Below are positions 1 through 6,382 of a stretch of DNA of 13,614 nt, piece by piece (positions within the stretch are counted from its first letter, which is position 1; every line of letters begins with the position of its first letter). This DNA comes from Pseudomonadota bacterium. GTDB lineage: Bacteria > Pseudomonadota > Gammaproteobacteria > Pseudomonadales > Azotimanducaceae. The stretch is taken from contig JAQBYL010000055.1 in NCBI GenBank assembly GCA_027622495.1, forward strand, positions 1-13,614, in the 5' to 3' direction. The notes beneath the pieces were generated by a model. The model was not told where the DNA came from. It saw nothing but the letters and a program-made list of their open reading frames with translations, and searched no databases. The position numbers and the translations under genes are program-made.

Positions 1-387
1 GTTGTCATCGATCGCTTGAGCGAGTGCTGCAACCGTTGCCGGTGAATAGGGGGTGTCGGGTCCACCCTGCGGCAGGTGAATGTAGGTCATGCCCAGAGCG
101 GCGACTGCCGCCCGTTCGTCGTAAGGGACCCCCTGGCGATTGTTCATCTCGGCGTCGGTTCGCAGATTGACCACGGTAGTTACCCCTTCTGCCTGCAGTT
201 TTTTCAGCGCATCTTCTGTGGGTTGACCTGCGATGTAAACATCACCGCTCCTGGCCAGAACTTCAGTAAAACCAGTGCTGTCGAGTTTGACTGGCAAGGC
301 GGTGTCAGAAGCCGCATCCGAAGAACCAAAAATGGTCATTCCGAGGAGGAGGACCGATAAACAGCTCATGCAGACCCGTGTGTTCAT
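1..387 (-). CDS. Exported dual-specificity/tyrosine-phosphatase-like protein, 3' end cut by window edge
   Basis: Reading back from the ATG at 387 gives 129 residues without a stop to the window edge, so the C-terminus is missing. Residues 1-25 look like a Sec signal peptide: an Arg at position 4, a hydrophobic core VLLLGMTIF, and a small-residue end near SSDA. The mature part has the pattern VYIAGQPTEDALKKLQAEG (50-68), then TTVVNLRTDAEM (70-81) and GMTYIHLP (99-106). This matches the beta-lactamase-hydrolase-like/DSP-PTPase family of periplasmic or cytosolic phosphatase-fold proteins. The family's Cys-x5-Arg catalytic loop should lie just past the visible end, so activity cannot be judged. 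The start overlaps the stop of the upstream GNAT reading frame (ATGA), with a GGAG ribosome site in that gene's tail, so it is probably translated from the same message. Family call fairly sure; substrate unknown. Confidence 0.75.
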   Translation of the reverse strand, partial: MNTRVCMSCLSVLLLGMTIFGSSDAASDTALPVKLDSTGFTEVLARSGDVYIAGQPTEDALKKLQAEGVTTVVNLRTDAEMNNRQGVPYDERAAVAALGMTYIHLPQGGPDTPYSPATVAALAQAIDDN

Positions 388-792
388 TCTTTTCTCCAGG
401 GTTTCAAGTCATCGGCAAGCAGGCTGTATACAGCGTAGTCATGTCGTTTGCCGTGAACAAGTTGATAGGACCGCAAGATGACCTCCTGCGTGAAGCCGAG
501 TTTTTCGACCACACGACGTGATGCGGTGTTGCGTGTCTGGATGGTGGTCTGGACTCTGACAAGATCAATATGGCCAAAACCGAAGTCGAGGATTGCGGCG
601 GTCGCTTCGGTCATGACCCCCTGGTTCCACCACCTGCATTGAGGGGGCAAGCGGATCACCGGCAAGACTGACCGCCTCTTCGTCAGACAGACGCGCAAAC
701 CAGGCGGGCAGGTCGCTTTTGTTCATCTGTCGAAGCGTCAGCCGCGCGGTCGAGAGGTCCGGAAAGGTGTCCGGTATCAGGCTGTGGGTCAC
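384..792 (-). pseudogene. GNAT (RimJ/RimL-type) N-acetyltransferase, broken by internal deletion and frameshift
   Basis: Two frames together make one GNAT protein. The first, from a GTG at 792, reads MTHSLIPDTFPDLSTARLTL and continues RQMNKSDLPAWFARLSDEEA, the usual N-terminal strand and helix of RimJ/RimL-like acetyltransferases. The second picks up near base 645 with RWWNQGVMTEATAAILDFGF, then IDLVRVQTTIQTRNTASRRV and EKLGFTQEVILRSY. These are the acetyl-CoA loop region and the N-x-x-S-x-x-x-x-x-x-x-L-G-F motif of the family. The locus is 409 bases (not a multiple of three, about 136 codons), whereas such proteins are usually about 170-180 residues. Roughly 35-45 residues of central sheet before the P-W-W-G-R-G-like motif are therefore missing, and the frame changes at the join. 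It starts within the stop of the membrane gene (GTGA) and ends within the start of the phosphatase-like gene (ATGA). It is a pseudogene unless the indel is an assembly error. Confidence 0.75.
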
Positions 793-1160
793 GACAGCCT
801 TCGGCGGGATTGTTTTGAGGCGATGATCATGAGCAGGACGGCGGCGATCAGGTTGAGCAGGACAACGGTGGCCAGGTTAGCTGCATAACCTTTTGTTGTG
901 TTGTAAACGGCGATGGCTAACCAGCCTAGATGCGCGGAAATGATGCAGAAAGTGACGACCAGACGAGCGCGGGTCGCCTCGATGAAAGAACACGCGACGA
1001 TCAACAGGCCGATGAACACAAAGCAGAAGCTCAGGACCAGGCTGACGCCAGAATCCGCCTGGATCCCGAAGAGCGTGGTCCACAAAGTCGGGTACGCCAC
1101 CCCAACTGGCGCGAGGGCTGCGCCTGCACCTCCCCAGATACGGTAGAATTTCTCAAACAT
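789..1160 (-). CDS. Small four-helix membrane protein, function unknown
   Basis: A 123-residue protein starting at the ATG at 1160, with GAGG about 5 bases upstream. Four hydrophobic segments are visible: about residues 9-30 (around IWGGAGAALAPVGVAYP), 40-60 (SLVLSFCFVFIGLLIVACSF), 67-87 (LVVTFCIISAHLGWLAIAVY) and 93-113 (ANLATVVLLNLIAAVLLMII). A basic tail (SKQSRRRLS) suggests that the C-terminus is cytoplasmic. I recognise no catalytic motif. It opens the leftward unit with the GNAT remnant and the phosphatase-like gene, overlapping the GNAT start by 4 bases (GTGA). The region upstream is shared with the divergent PEP-CTERM gene. It is clearly a real membrane protein by composition, but I cannot assign a role. 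Confidence 0.7.
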   Translation of the reverse strand: MFEKFYRIWGGAGAALAPVGVAYPTLWTTLFGIQADSGVSLVLSFCFVFIGLLIVACSFIEATRARLVVTFCIISAHLGWLAIAVYNTTKGYAANLATVVLLNLIAAVLLMIIASKQSRRRLS

Positions 1161-1329
1161 TTTGCCTCGCTTGCGCGGAGATCAGCGGCATTTACTGATC
1201 ATCATCCGGTCGGTTGTCAAGCGTGGAGAAGTAGTCAGTTTTGTTGTAGGTTGCCTTTATCCGGAGCAGAGACGAATACCCTGGGCACGTAATGGGGAGT
1301 ACTCGCGTCTCCAGCAAACATGCGACAAA

Positions 1330-2343
1330 GTGAAAGGTAGTAAACACCACCGGCACAGCCGCGGGCGCACCACAGACAGAAGAAAAACGGCGCAATTTCT
1401 GCGCTTCGGGGGCTTGGTCGCCGGAGTCGGAATCAGCCTGATCTGTATTGCGCTGCTGTCGGATGACCGGCGTGAGAACGCGATCGGGCTGTCCTCAGCA
1501 TTCTTCAGGATGTGGCAGACCGAGCACGAACCGCGGTTCGATCCCGGAACCTATCTGCGCGCGCGCATCAACCTGAGCGCCTATCAGCAGATGCTGGTGC
1601 CGTTCGGCGATGTTGACTACATGCTCACGGAAGAATCAGCGGCTGGCAGCCCCCAGGCCTTGCTGGGCAGTAATGGCGAGCACGCCTATCCGGTAGCACT
1701 GCCTACCGGTATGGACCAGTTACGGCTGTGGGACTTCGCTGGCGGCAGTTCAGAAACCATCGTGAGGGGTTCCGCCGATCAGGGCCTGTCCGATCTGACC
1801 CTCGAATCCTTCCGCAGCCCGACCCTTGACAAGGCGTTCGGGCTGCACAACAGCGTCTGGGGATCAGGCGGTCGCTTATCTGGGTGGCGCTCGTTCCGTG
1901 GTGGCAGCACGGCCCAGGCAGATGCAGGGTCGGTACGCAAACCGACTGGTCAAATCGGCCTGGCAAGTGGCAAGTCCCGTGGATCTGCAACTTCGGCTCA
2001 GGCGCTCATTGATGAGGAGATCTCGCGTGCGGGTGATACCTCTGAGACAGGTGATACCTCTGAGACAGGTGATACCGGAGTGGATCACGCGGGTAGAGAT
2101 GCTCTGGACATGCTGGCTGACCTGCTCGACACGCCTCTGCCGGATCTGGGCGTTGGTGAAATTTTCGAGGAACTGCTCGATGCAGTGCCCAGCGGGCTCC
2201 TTGAGCCAATGTCCTTAGTGTCAAACAACGAATCTGCAGGCCTGCCGTTGCTGGCAGCAAACCAGACCAGCGTAGCGGAGCCCGGAACCTTTGCGCTGCT
2301 GGCGTTAGGCCTTGGGTTTCTGGCGCTGTTTCGCAAGCGCTGA
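1330..2343 (+). CDS. PEP-CTERM sorting-domain protein (exosortase substrate), otherwise unknown
   Basis: The open frame ends with VAEPGTFALLALGLGFLALF then RKR, a PEP-CTERM signal: the E-P-G-T motif, a hydrophobic stretch and a basic end. The family is exported, cleaved by an exosortase (EpsH/XrtA type) and usually placed on the surface or in the extracellular matrix. The frame is open back to 1162, but only with a TTG start and an N-terminus lacking signal character. I prefer the GTG at 1330, which gives 337 residues with RRK followed by FLRFGGLVAGVGISLICIAL as signal or anchor at residues 23-44. No strong ribosome site precedes it, so the start is uncertain. The body is Ser/Gly/Asp-rich and low in Cys, with a GDTSET repeat at about residues 235-249 and an acidic helical stretch (DALDMLADLLDTPLPDLGVG) near the C-terminus. 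The middle matches no domain I know. The last 39 bases overlap the convergent gene. Confidence 0.7.
   Translation: MKGSKHHRHSRGRTTDRRKTAQFLRFGGLVAGVGISLICIALLSDDRRENAIGLSSAFFRMWQTEHEPRFDPGTYLRARINLSAYQQMLVPFGDVDYMLTEESAAGSPQALLGSNGEHAYPVALPTGMDQLRLWDFAGGSSETIVRGSADQGLSDLTLESFRSPTLDKAFGLHNSVWGSGGRLSGWRSFRGGSTAQADAGSVRKPTGQIGLASGKSRGSATSAQALIDEEISRAGDTSETGDTSETGDTGVDHAGRDALDMLADLLDTPLPDLGVGEIFEELLDAVPSGLLEPMSLVSNNESAGLPLLAANQTSVAEPGTFALLALGLGFLALFRKR
2032..2076 (+). repeat. In-frame 18-bp tandem repeat, 2.5 copies, encoding GDTSET
   Basis: The unit ggtgatacctctgagaca occurs perfectly at 2032-2049 and 2050-2067, followed by the first 9 bases at 2068-2076. It is a multiple of three and encodes Gly-Asp-Thr-Ser-Glu-Thr twice plus Gly-Asp-Thr inside the PEP-CTERM protein. 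Perfect identity of the two copies suggests recent duplication or slippage. Copy number may vary between strains without breaking the frame. Confidence 0.95.
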
Positions 2344-2664
2344 TCGCACCACACTGACCGCGTACCAGGCGGTCAGGCCGCCGCCAGTCACATCGATCAA
2401 CACCGGCAAGGGTGAACCTGCGTCCTGCAGATAAGAGCGGATTGTTCCAATCGCTACAACCAGACCCAGCGCTGCACTGAACACCGCTATTCTGCTCGGT
2501 TGCGCAGCAAGAAAAAGGCTCAACGCGAACAACAGATGGGCAGCGATGATCCGCGGCACGTCCGCTTGCTGAGTCTGCAGAAATCCGATCCCCGCGCTGA
2601 TCAGCATGAGTGCCGCCCAGCCTTTGAGCGTCACATCCAGCAGTGCCAACGGTGAGGGTTTCAT
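2305..2664 (-). CDS. Small integral membrane protein, function unknown
   Basis: A 119-residue protein starting at the ATG at 2664, 15 bases after the VOC stop, with an AAGG ribosome site. Hydrophobic segments lie at about residues 14-31 (GWAALMLISAGIGFLQ), 38-54 (RIIAAHLLFALSLFLAA), 58-75 (RIAVFSAALGLVVAIGTI) and 86-107 (PVLIDVTGGGLTAWYAVSVV). It has a basic Lys/Arg tail (AKQRQKPKA). No known family motif is visible. It is the last gene of the leftward MaoC-amidohydrolase-VOC unit, and its final 39 bases run antisense through the end of the PEP-CTERM coding region. The hydrophobic pattern, spacing and ribosome site support a real gene; the role is unknown. Confidence 0.65.
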   Translation of the reverse strand: MKPSPLALLDVTLKGWAALMLISAGIGFLQTQQADVPRIIAAHLLFALSLFLAAQPSRIAVFSAALGLVVAIGTIRSYLQDAGSPLPVLIDVTGGGLTAWYAVSVVRSALAKQRQKPKA

Positions 2665-2679
2665 GCCTTGCGCGTTGGC

Positions 2680-3032
2680 TTAATCGGCATTGTCATCAAA
2701 GGATCCCAACAGGGTGAGCGTGTTACCGGCAGGGTCCTGAAAGTGCGCCAGCACGCCTCCCCACGGTTGAACCTCAGGGGGCGCGATGAAGTGCACGCCC
2801 TTCTCACGCCAGGCGTCACAGGTCGCCGTGATGTTGTCGACAGTAATCGATACACCCACAAAGCGGCCGCACAGTTCTCGCGCCTCAGGGTCATTCGGAT
2901 CGGCACGCTCGATTGCGATGCCCGGTCCGCCGAGATCGAACTGAGCCCAGCCCATGGCCGCATCTTCAAAGGTCAGCGGCCATTCGAGAACGTCGCGGTA
3001 AAAAGATAAACATGGTCGATGCGCTTCAGCAT
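2680..3032 (-). pseudogene. Glyoxalase/bleomycin-resistance (VOC) family protein, frameshifted near the N-terminus
   Basis: From the ATG at 3032 the protein begins MLKRIDHVYLF, the typical first beta strand of a VOC domain, but that frame soon hits a stop. A different frame then continues FYRDVLEWPLTFEDAAMGWA, then QFDLGGPGIAIERAD, FVGVSITVDNITATCDAWRE and PPEVQPWGGVLAHFQDPAGN, ending TLTLLGSFDDNAD. These are the second beta-alpha-beta-beta-beta half and the D-P-x-G-N motif of glyoxalase-like proteins. The locus is 353 bases (117 codons plus two bases). Relatives usually have about 10-14 residues between the H-V-x-L strand and the F-Y-R-D-V-L helix, and here these are lost at about 3000-3008 next to a run of five A/T. 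An initiation at the internal ATG at 2955 would give only a 91-residue fragment without the first metal ligand. It lies 18 bases after the amidohydrolase stop, in the same operon. Confidence 0.75.
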
Positions 3033-3050
3033 GATGGCGCCCGTTATGCG

Positions 3051-4211
3051 CTACACACTGAACACCCGCTGAAAGTTCTCGGCGTAGAATCTTGATTGCG
3101 CGCTGGCATCCAGTCCCTCAAGCGAGGTTTCGAACCGGCCGATGGGATTTCTGCCGCCTTCCGGGTGCGGGTAGTCGCTTGAAAACAGGTAAAGGTCGGC
3201 GTTGGACTGACTGATGATTCTGCCGATGTCTTCGTAAACGTAGGGGGTAAATGCAAACTGTTCGGTGAATTGCTGCGACGGTTTGCGCGTGAGTTTCCTG
3301 AGTTCTTCGTCGCTCTTTGACCAGATGTCCACCACCCAGTCCAGCCGGTCGAGCATGGCCGGTACCCAGCCGGCACCCAGTTCTACGCTGGCACCCTTGA
3401 GGCGAGGGAAACGTTCGAACACACCATCGAGCACCATCATCGACAGGAATCGCTCAGCCATGTGATGTACGCTGGTCATGTCTTTACCGCGCACGTTTTC
3501 GCCCCCGCCGAGCCAGTCTTTGGGTAACGGCCGGCCGTTGTTCATCCACGCTTTGTCGACCTGCAGCCCATCGCCGCCGATGTGGACCACAAACGGGATC
3601 CCGGCTTCCTGCAGGCGGGCCCAGAACGGGTCAAATGCTGTGTGCCCCGGTGAGCGGCCGCCGCAGTGTCGATGGGGGACCCAGACCGCGCCGGCGCCTT
3701 CCTGCAACAGGGTGTTGAGTTCAGCAAGCGCCAGATCCGGATCGTCCAGCGAAACTGCTGCGACACCCATCAGGCGTGCGTCGGCAGTGCAGAAGTCTTT
3801 CATCGCCCGGTTGTGCGCGCGTGCGGCTGCATAACGCACGTCCATATCGAGTTTCTGGGAGAACACCAGCGCTTCACTTACAGAGGCGAACACCAGCTGT
3901 TTTTTAAACCCGAGCAGATCCAGCACCTTCGACCGCTCTGACCCATTGAATGCGCCGGTGGCATCATAACCCTTCGGTCCACGCAGCACCTCGTCGCCCA
4001 TGGCCAGCATCTTCGCGATGTCGTCATCGGTGTGAGCACAACCCTGGTCCACGAAGGTCTTAAGATTGCGCTGCAGATTTGAGTTGGCACCGAAATCGAT
4101 GGCTGGCAGACGCTCGCGCATGCCGGGATCCACGTGATCACTCAGAAAGTTGGGTAACTCCATGATGTGACTGTCGGCGTCGTACAGGGTTCGATGCTGG
4201 GCGTAGGTCAT
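3051..4211 (-). CDS. Amidohydrolase-2 family (ACMSD-like TIM-barrel) metal-dependent hydrolase
   Basis: A 386-residue protein from the ATG at 4211, with a GAGG ribosome site 8 bases upstream, which is a normal length for the family. Features of the amidohydrolase-2 superfamily are D-A-D-S-H-I-M-E at residues 11-18, the segment WVPHRHCGGRSPGH (177-190), FVVHIGGDG (207-215) with a likely metal ligand His210, ELGAGWVP (277-284), and LFSSDYPHPEGG (342-353) with the likely catalytic Asp346. The first metal motif is D-x-H (Asp13, His15) rather than the H-x-H of classic amidohydrolases, as in many 'DADSH' members of this family. The family includes ACMSD and gamma-resorcylate decarboxylases as well as uncharacterised hydrolases, so decarboxylation and C-N or C-O hydrolysis are all possible. 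It follows the MaoC gene by 46 bases and precedes the VOC remnant, so it is probably co-transcribed in a catabolic unit. Substrate unknown. Confidence 0.85.
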   Translation of the reverse strand: MTYAQHRTLYDADSHIMELPNFLSDHVDPGMRERLPAIDFGANSNLQRNLKTFVDQGCAHTDDDIAKMLAMGDEVLRGPKGYDATGAFNGSERSKVLDLLGFKKQLVFASVSEALVFSQKLDMDVRYAAARAHNRAMKDFCTADARLMGVAAVSLDDPDLALAELNTLLQEGAGAVWVPHRHCGGRSPGHTAFDPFWARLQEAGIPFVVHIGGDGLQVDKAWMNNGRPLPKDWLGGGENVRGKDMTSVHHMAERFLSMMVLDGVFERFPRLKGASVELGAGWVPAMLDRLDWVVDIWSKSDEELRKLTRKPSQQFTEQFAFTPYVYEDIGRIISQSNADLYLFSSDYPHPEGGRNPIGRFETSLEGLDASAQSRFYAENFQRVFSV

Positions 4212-4257
4212 GGTTGGATCCTCTGTAGTTTAAGGGTTAGCGCCTTTGTTTCATTCC

Positions 4258-5091
4258 TCAGGAGAATGTAAACAGGCCCTGATCGATGACTTTTTCACCG
4301 TGCTGATTGGTCGTGATGAAAAGGGCTTTTTTACCGTCTACCCACATCGATACCGTCAGCTCATCGCCGGGGATAACGGGTTTTGAAAAGCGGCTGTTCA
4401 TACTCTTGAAACGGCTCGGGTCGCTGCCACACAGAGCGTGCAGTAAGGCTCGACCGGTGAATCCCCAGGAGCAAAGGCCATGAAGAATCGGTTTTTCGAA
4501 ACCGCCCATGGCTGCAAACGACGGGTCGGAGTGCAGGGGATTGCGATCGCCGGACAGCCGGTAAGTGAGCGCCTGATCTTCACGGGTTTTGTAGGTCACA
4601 GTTTGATCCGGCGCGGTTTGTGGGAACTCGAGTCGCTCTGATGGTCCGCGATCGCCGCCCCAGCCACCTTCGCCGCGGCAGAACAGACTCATGCGGGTTT
4701 TCAGCAGCGGTTTCCCGGTTCGAACATTGGTGGAGATGGATTCGAACTCGAGCACCGCAGCGGAACCCTTGTCATATATGCCGGTGCACTTTCCGACACT
4801 CTCGATTTCACCGTCGGGTGGGATTTCGTCAAACAGCTCAATGCCCTGTTCACCATGCACCATGAGGGCCGGGTTGAACGATCCGACTTTGTCCATCGGC
4901 GCCCCGCCGCCGATGATGACCGCAAATGTGGGCAGCACCCGTTGCGGTGTCTGGTTGGTGTTTTCGGTGGTGAAGGCGAGTTCGTCAAGCCCTGCGCCTA
5001 CGCCCACGGCGTACAGCAGTGCATCTTTGGATGTCCAACTGCGTTTGACCGGGCCGCCCTGCGCGCCCACTGCATCCGGATTGATCGGCAT
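4258..5091 (-). CDS. MaoC-like (R)-specific enoyl-CoA hydratase, hydratase-2 type
   Basis: A 277-residue double-hotdog protein, starting at the ATG at 5091 behind AAGGGA. The N-terminal half (about 15-140) is the degenerate hotdog repeat that holds the acyl chain. The C-terminal half has the hydratase-2 motif YRLSGDRNPLHSDPSFAAMG (177-196), with the catalytic pair Asp182 and His187, followed by KPILHGLCSWGFTGRA (200-215) and FSKPVIPGDELTV (235-247). These match eukaryotic and bacterial hydratase-2 enzymes, which add water to trans-2-enoyl-CoA to make (R)-3-hydroxyacyl-CoA. In length and two-domain form it resembles the MFE-2 hydratase domain and mycobacterial Htd/ChsH-type enzymes. It heads the leftward operon and is divergent, by 112 bases, from the thiolase-fold/DUF35 genes, which suggests a shared pathway. 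Family very likely; chain length or steroid specificity cannot be read from the sequence. Confidence 0.9.
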   Translation of the reverse strand: MPINPDAVGAQGGPVKRSWTSKDALLYAVGVGAGLDELAFTTENTNQTPQRVLPTFAVIIGGGAPMDKVGSFNPALMVHGEQGIELFDEIPPDGEIESVGKCTGIYDKGSAAVLEFESISTNVRTGKPLLKTRMSLFCRGEGGWGGDRGPSERLEFPQTAPDQTVTYKTREDQALTYRLSGDRNPLHSDPSFAAMGGFEKPILHGLCSWGFTGRALLHALCGSDPSRFKSMNSRFSKPVIPGDELTVSMWVDGKKALFITTNQHGEKVIDQGLFTFS

Positions 5092-5151
5092 GTTCTCGTT
5101 CCCTTAAGGTGAATTTTTAATCAGCCCTACCATAGCGAAGGTCAGCCTCTG

Positions 5152-5181
5152 TTGGAAAGCCCGCAGGCATACGTGTAATGT
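5152..5181 (+). promoter_or_regulatory. Possible sigma-70 promoter for the thiolase-fold/DUF35 genes
   Basis: In the 112-base divergent gap (5092-5203) a TTGGAA (5152-5157) and a TAATGT (5176-5181) are separated by 18 bases. They match 4 of 6 consensus positions at each box and sit 23 bases upstream of the ATG at 5204. A strong GGGAGG ribosome site lies between them and the start. No comparably clear promoter is visible for the leftward MaoC gene. Prediction by eye only. Confidence 0.3.
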
Positions 5182-5203
5182 CGGTTACGGGAGGATTAAA
5201 GCT

Positions 5204-6382
5204 ATGAATCGAACACTTCGCGGCAAGGTAGCTGTGGTTGGCGTTGGCGAAACCGATTACTACAAACGCGGGGAGTCTGAAGACCCCGAATTCAAGCTTG
5301 CGCTGAAAGCCATCATGCGTGCCTGTGCAAGCGCAGGCATTTCGCCCAAAGAGGTGGATGGTTTTGCCTCGTACAGCAACGATCGCAGCGATCCGTCCAG
5401 ACTGGCGGCGGCGCTGGGATGCAAAGAGTTACGCTTTTCCAACATGCAGTGGGGCGGCGGCGGTGGCGGTGGATCCGGGGCAATTGCCAATGCGGCCGCC
5501 GCGGTAGCGACTGGTCTTGCCGACTGTGTGGTGGTCTTTCGTGCCCTTGCCCAGGGTCAGTTTGGCCGCTTTGGCCAGGGACCCCAGCGCAACACCATCG
5601 CCGGTGACATGGCTCATACCGTTCCCTACGGTTTGATGAGCCCGGCGCAGATGTTCGCCATGAAAGTGGTGCGCTTCATGTCTGATCACAAAGTGGATCA
5701 GTCGGCTCTGCGGGCGATCTCGCTCGCGTCTTATCATCATGCGCAGAATAATCCCCGTGCGGTAATGCACGGGCGACCACTCGATGAGGCCAAGTACGAC
5801 GCATCGCGCTGGATAGTCGAGCCGTTTCATCTGTTCGACTGCTGCCTGGAAAACGACGGCGCTGCTGCCATGGTGTTGGTGTCAGCCGAACGGGCCAAAG
5901 ATTTTGCCAATCCACCCGCCTACGTTCTTGGCGCGACCATCGGTTCGCACTTCCGTGCAGGCGCATCGGTTCACAACGCGCCTGACTACGCCACCAGTGC
6001 TTTCAAAACCCTGGCACCGCGGTTGTATGAGATGGCGGGCGTAAAACCAGCGGACGTGGATGTTCTGCAGAGTTACGAGAACTTCACCGGCGGGGTGCTG
6101 ATGAGCATCGTCGAACATGGTTTCTGCGCGCCCGATGAGTGCAATGAGTTTTTTACCCCCGAACGGCTGATGGCTCCCGGCGGTGGCCTTCCGACCAACA
6201 CCAGCGGTGGCAATCTGGCCGAATGCTATATGCACGGCCTCGGCCTCAACATCGAAGCGGTACGCCAGATCTGGGGTCAGTCCACCAATCAGGTAGACGG
6301 TGCGGACGTGGCAATGGTGATCTCCGGACCGATGGTCACACCGGTTAGTAACAGCATCTTCGGTTCGGAGGCAACCCTGTGA
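5204..6382 (+). CDS. Thiolase-fold protein without the nucleophilic Cys, likely Ltp2-type acyl-CoA retro-aldolase
   Basis: A 392-residue protein from the ATG at 5204, behind GGGAGG. Thiolase-superfamily features are KVAVVGVGETDYYKRG (8-23), a DGA-x-A-M-V-L segment (218-225), DVLQSYENFTGG (286-297) and the C-terminal PTNTSGGNLAECYMHGLGLN (330-349). The nucleophile loop, normally around a Cys, is instead seven consecutive glycines (residues 84-90) followed by S-G, so a normal Claisen thiolase reaction is unlikely. Tyr291 and Tyr342 are 51 apart. From memory, the two catalytic tyrosines of the steroid side-chain aldolase Ltp2 are about 50 apart at similar positions, and Ltp2 also lacks thiolase chemistry. 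Ltp2 needs a DUF35 partner, and a DUF35 gene follows here with a 4-base overlap. I infer retro-aldol cleavage of a beta-hydroxyacyl-CoA. A non-catalytic or SCP-x thiolase-like role is the alternative. Confidence 0.85.
   Translation: MNRTLRGKVAVVGVGETDYYKRGESEDPEFKLALKAIMRACASAGISPKEVDGFASYSNDRSDPSRLAAALGCKELRFSNMQWGGGGGGGSGAIANAAAAVATGLADCVVVFRALAQGQFGRFGQGPQRNTIAGDMAHTVPYGLMSPAQMFAMKVVRFMSDHKVDQSALRAISLASYHHAQNNPRAVMHGRPLDEAKYDASRWIVEPFHLFDCCLENDGAAAMVLVSAERAKDFANPPAYVLGATIGSHFRAGASVHNAPDYATSAFKTLAPRLYEMAGVKPADVDVLQSYENFTGGVLMSIVEHGFCAPDECNEFFTPERLMAPGGGLPTNTSGGNLAECYMHGLGLNIEAVRQIWGQSTNQVDGADVAMVISGPMVTPVSNSIFGSEATL

Noticed and set aside
1162..1329. N-terminal extension of the PEP-CTERM frame from a TTG
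   Set aside because: The extra 56 residues are unlike a signal peptide and would put the hydrophobic export segment near residue 80. The start is nearly back to back with the divergent gene, leaving no promoter space.
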